Origin: Himantopus leucocephalus
Lineage: Eukaryota; Chordata; Aves; Charadriiformes; Recurvirostridae
Length of the DNA stretch: 64,000 nt
Assembly (NCBI GenBank): GCA_003993805.1
Contig: RSEF01000001.1
Coordinates: 184,396,603-184,460,602, forward strand
Direction: 5' to 3'
The notes beneath the pieces were generated by a model. It worked only from the letters and a program-made list of their open reading frames with translations. It ran no database searches and was not told the origin of the DNA. The position numbers and the translations under genes are program-made. Shown here one piece after another: positions 61,762-64,000 of the stretch. The stretch's first letter is position 1, and every line of letters begins with the position of its first letter.

Positions 61762-64000
61762 CTATCTCATAAAGCACCAGTCAGGAAAAGGGGTCAGTAA
61801 TCACTTACCTACAGTCAAACATGTCCATCATGTGTCTACCTCAGTTGAACACGTCCCCAGACCGTATTCTAGTCAAAATGCAACAATGTCTTCATAGAAT
61901 CTGATCCCAAACTAGCATTGCATACAGAAAATACATAGGTTTAGAGATTAAAACCTAGCTACAGGTATAAATGGGTTTGCTGCTTTTTTGTTCCCTCCTG
62001 GCTCCTCCCAGTTCTATTATTGGTGCTCTCTGTGTGGCCTACAGGACACAAGACAGAGCCAGAGTAAAAAACTTAGATAAGCATAAATGTGTGTACAGAG
62101 AGACTGGAATGAAAAGAAGAGGGGAAAATTCTTGCATGGCTTTTCTACATAATGAAACATGATTGCAACAGTAACTATTTCAAATATTTGCCAATGTCAG
62201 ATCACTTGGAAATAAGTCCTTTCCAAGTGCTAACTCCAAAACATGAGCTCCTGAAGACCACTCTGACCAAAGTGCTTTCCCTTGAAGAAAGGGGAGAAAA
62301 TTTTTGACTATTTAAGTGAAGTCACAGTATAAATAAGCACCAAACATAACAATAATCACAAATACTCCAAGTAGAAACGATGAAGGTGGCAAAAAACCTC
62401 AAACTAACATAGCTTTTTTTTTTTAATTCTTTGCTCTTTAAGATATATAGTAGCCCTAACTCTGTAGTTCACAGAACATCACTCCTCTGAACTGCAGTGC
62501 ATTTTGTCCTTGAATTCTTCTTCATACATCTATCATATTAGATAAAGTATCAGAAAATTCTCAGCAAAATGAATTCTTCATAAAAATACCTAACCTGTTT
62601 TGGAAAAAAAACATGAGTTTTTTGAGGTGTGAATAACAGAAATAAAGGGAATTATGTAGTATCAACGCTGGATATTAATTGGTTGAGAAATGAAAAGTTG
62701 AACTATACTTTTGAAAAGGATTGCCTCGTTTCAGCTTCCTACATCTATATTTAGACCCTTTTAATTTAGCACTCAGCACCTGGTTGCTACTACTACTTCA
62801 TAAAGGCTTACACAAAATCTGGAAGGTCATCCCAGTGACACAGTTTTGACTGGCCCCAAGCTGCTGATTATTTTGTAGGCTCTGTTTAATTCTCTCTTGT
62901 TTTCAAGAAAGCCATGTGTGCTTGCAAACGATGTGTAATGTTTGTTATTTCTGGATGAATGCACTTAATTATCTCTAAAAATCATTTAATCAACAGATGT
63001 CTCCTCCTCCTTCCTTTGTACTAATCATTCTCCACATTTACAAAACTTTTTTTCTGACTCCTTGTGTTCCCTTTCTTCTTATCTCTGAAGGATTTCTCCT
63101 CCAGGGCAAAGTTCTCTCAAAATCAAAAATGTGTAGCTGCTTAAAGCACACCATAAAAGCCTTGCAAACATTCCCTGGTGCATGTTCGAATACATCCATG
63201 AGATCTGTCCAGACAGCTTAAAAGGAAAAAGAAAAGGAGGGGGGGGGGAAGGACATAATTTTAGTAATTGCTGTGGTGTGTTGTAACAACTAATGCTTCA
63301 AAAATACCCTACAGTACTATTAGCACTACATTATGGGTAAGAGATCAAAAATGTTCAGGGTTCACAAATCAGGAGATGTACAAAGGGGATGTTACCCTCG
63401 TAAAGTTAACACCACAATTAATAGTGGTTACATTTTCTGGTAAATCTTAATGACTATACGGGCAAAAAAAAAATAGAATCATATTTCAAAGTGGAAAAAG
63501 AAATAGAAAGTGTTGCCTTTGCAAAATGACTATTAATATTGTGGAATCAACTTCATATTTTTTATACAATCAAAACTTTTTAAGCACTGATACTGCAATA
63601 TTTTAATCTATTGCTATTATAGTACCTGTGAAATGAATAGCAGAAGTACTAACAATGAAAAACAGGTGTATTTTGTTTATACAGTGTGAAACAAAACATT
63701 GTCAGCTAAGAAAAATTTCTTCTTTTGTGCTTCAGAGAAGCACGGGTCTCTGACACAACCACTTAGGTCATGAGAAATCCAGGAAAATACTTACCTAGGA
63801 TTGCTTAAAAGGATATAATTCTCCAATTTGAGAGAATTATTGTCACACTTTTGGCCAAATATAAAGCCAAAATGATGATCAAGTCTGAAAGACAAAGCAA
63901 TGACACAGTTTTCAAAACTACATTTCAAATAAGCTTGTTGACACAGAATAGTTTCTTAAAAAAACACAAAAATAGTGTTACAGAAATAGCAGTCTTTGAC
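61762..64000. other. Intergenic sequence, no gene recognised
   Basis: AT-rich. It contains a G10 run at 63239-63248 in a purine-rich stretch and a T run near 62413-62424. A repeat-free portion at about 62800-63000 might be conserved. No exon or RNA gene was seen. Confidence 0.4.

Noticed and set aside
1..64000. CRISPR arrays, bacterial operons, tRNA or rRNA genes
   Set aside because: No regularly spaced direct repeats with unique spacers, no ribosome-binding-site-led gene series and no cloverleaf-like motifs were seen; the spliced exon and LINE/LTR content indicate a vertebrate nuclear genome.

Overview
The window looks like bird nuclear DNA from a large, gene-poor neighbourhood. It is AT-rich, with very long stretches lacking any extended open frame. 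Its recognisable repeats are avian: CR1 LINE fragments ending in the ATTCTATG octamer tail, a CR1 body with the SGNH-esterase ORF1 and an ORF2 endonuclease, and two LTRs of types that are common in birds. No bacterial operon, CRISPR array, tRNA or rRNA was seen. The species cannot be fixed; a neoavian bird, perhaps a songbird, is a guess from the LTR types.

The only protein-coding exon recognised is the terminal coding exon of a delta-1 protocadherin, read as PCDH9 (39646-40019, + strand). It has a strong polypyrimidine tract and AG acceptor and encodes the last 124 residues of the cytoplasmic tail. On this reading, bases 1-39645 are the 3' part of the large last intron. The 3'UTR begins at 40020. 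A good proximal poly(A) site lies near 41920, and a strong distal signal at 45876-45881 suggests a long 3'UTR isoform. The remaining sequence to 64000 is probably the intergenic desert downstream of PCDH9.

Intron (1-39645): a young CR1 3' end (about 4231-4413), an old CR1 fragment (4854-5471) carrying a tandem duplication across a single N, an AT palindrome repeated across another single N (about 6184-6262), a MIR-like SINE (about 21958-22068), an ancient CR1/L3-like LINE on the minus strand (about 22990-23470), and otherwise unique sequence. The stretch 16600-18100 is offered as a possible conserved enhancer cluster.

Downstream (46 kb onward): a 100-N gap with a CR1 tail flush against its right edge, followed by about 2 kb of the 5' part of another CR1 (broken ORF1 and ORF2 endonuclease, 3' half missing). 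Further on are a solo LTR of about 0.76 kb (53640-54401), a decayed RTE-type LINE fragment on the minus strand (about 55575-55850), and a solo LTR of about 1.07 kb with internal tandem repeats (60692-61761).

I found no convincing previously undescribed biological system. The most useful second looks are the direct duplications flanking single Ns (possible assembly artefacts), the 3'-truncated CR1 beside the gap, the RTE remnant, and the possible long PCDH9 3'UTR.
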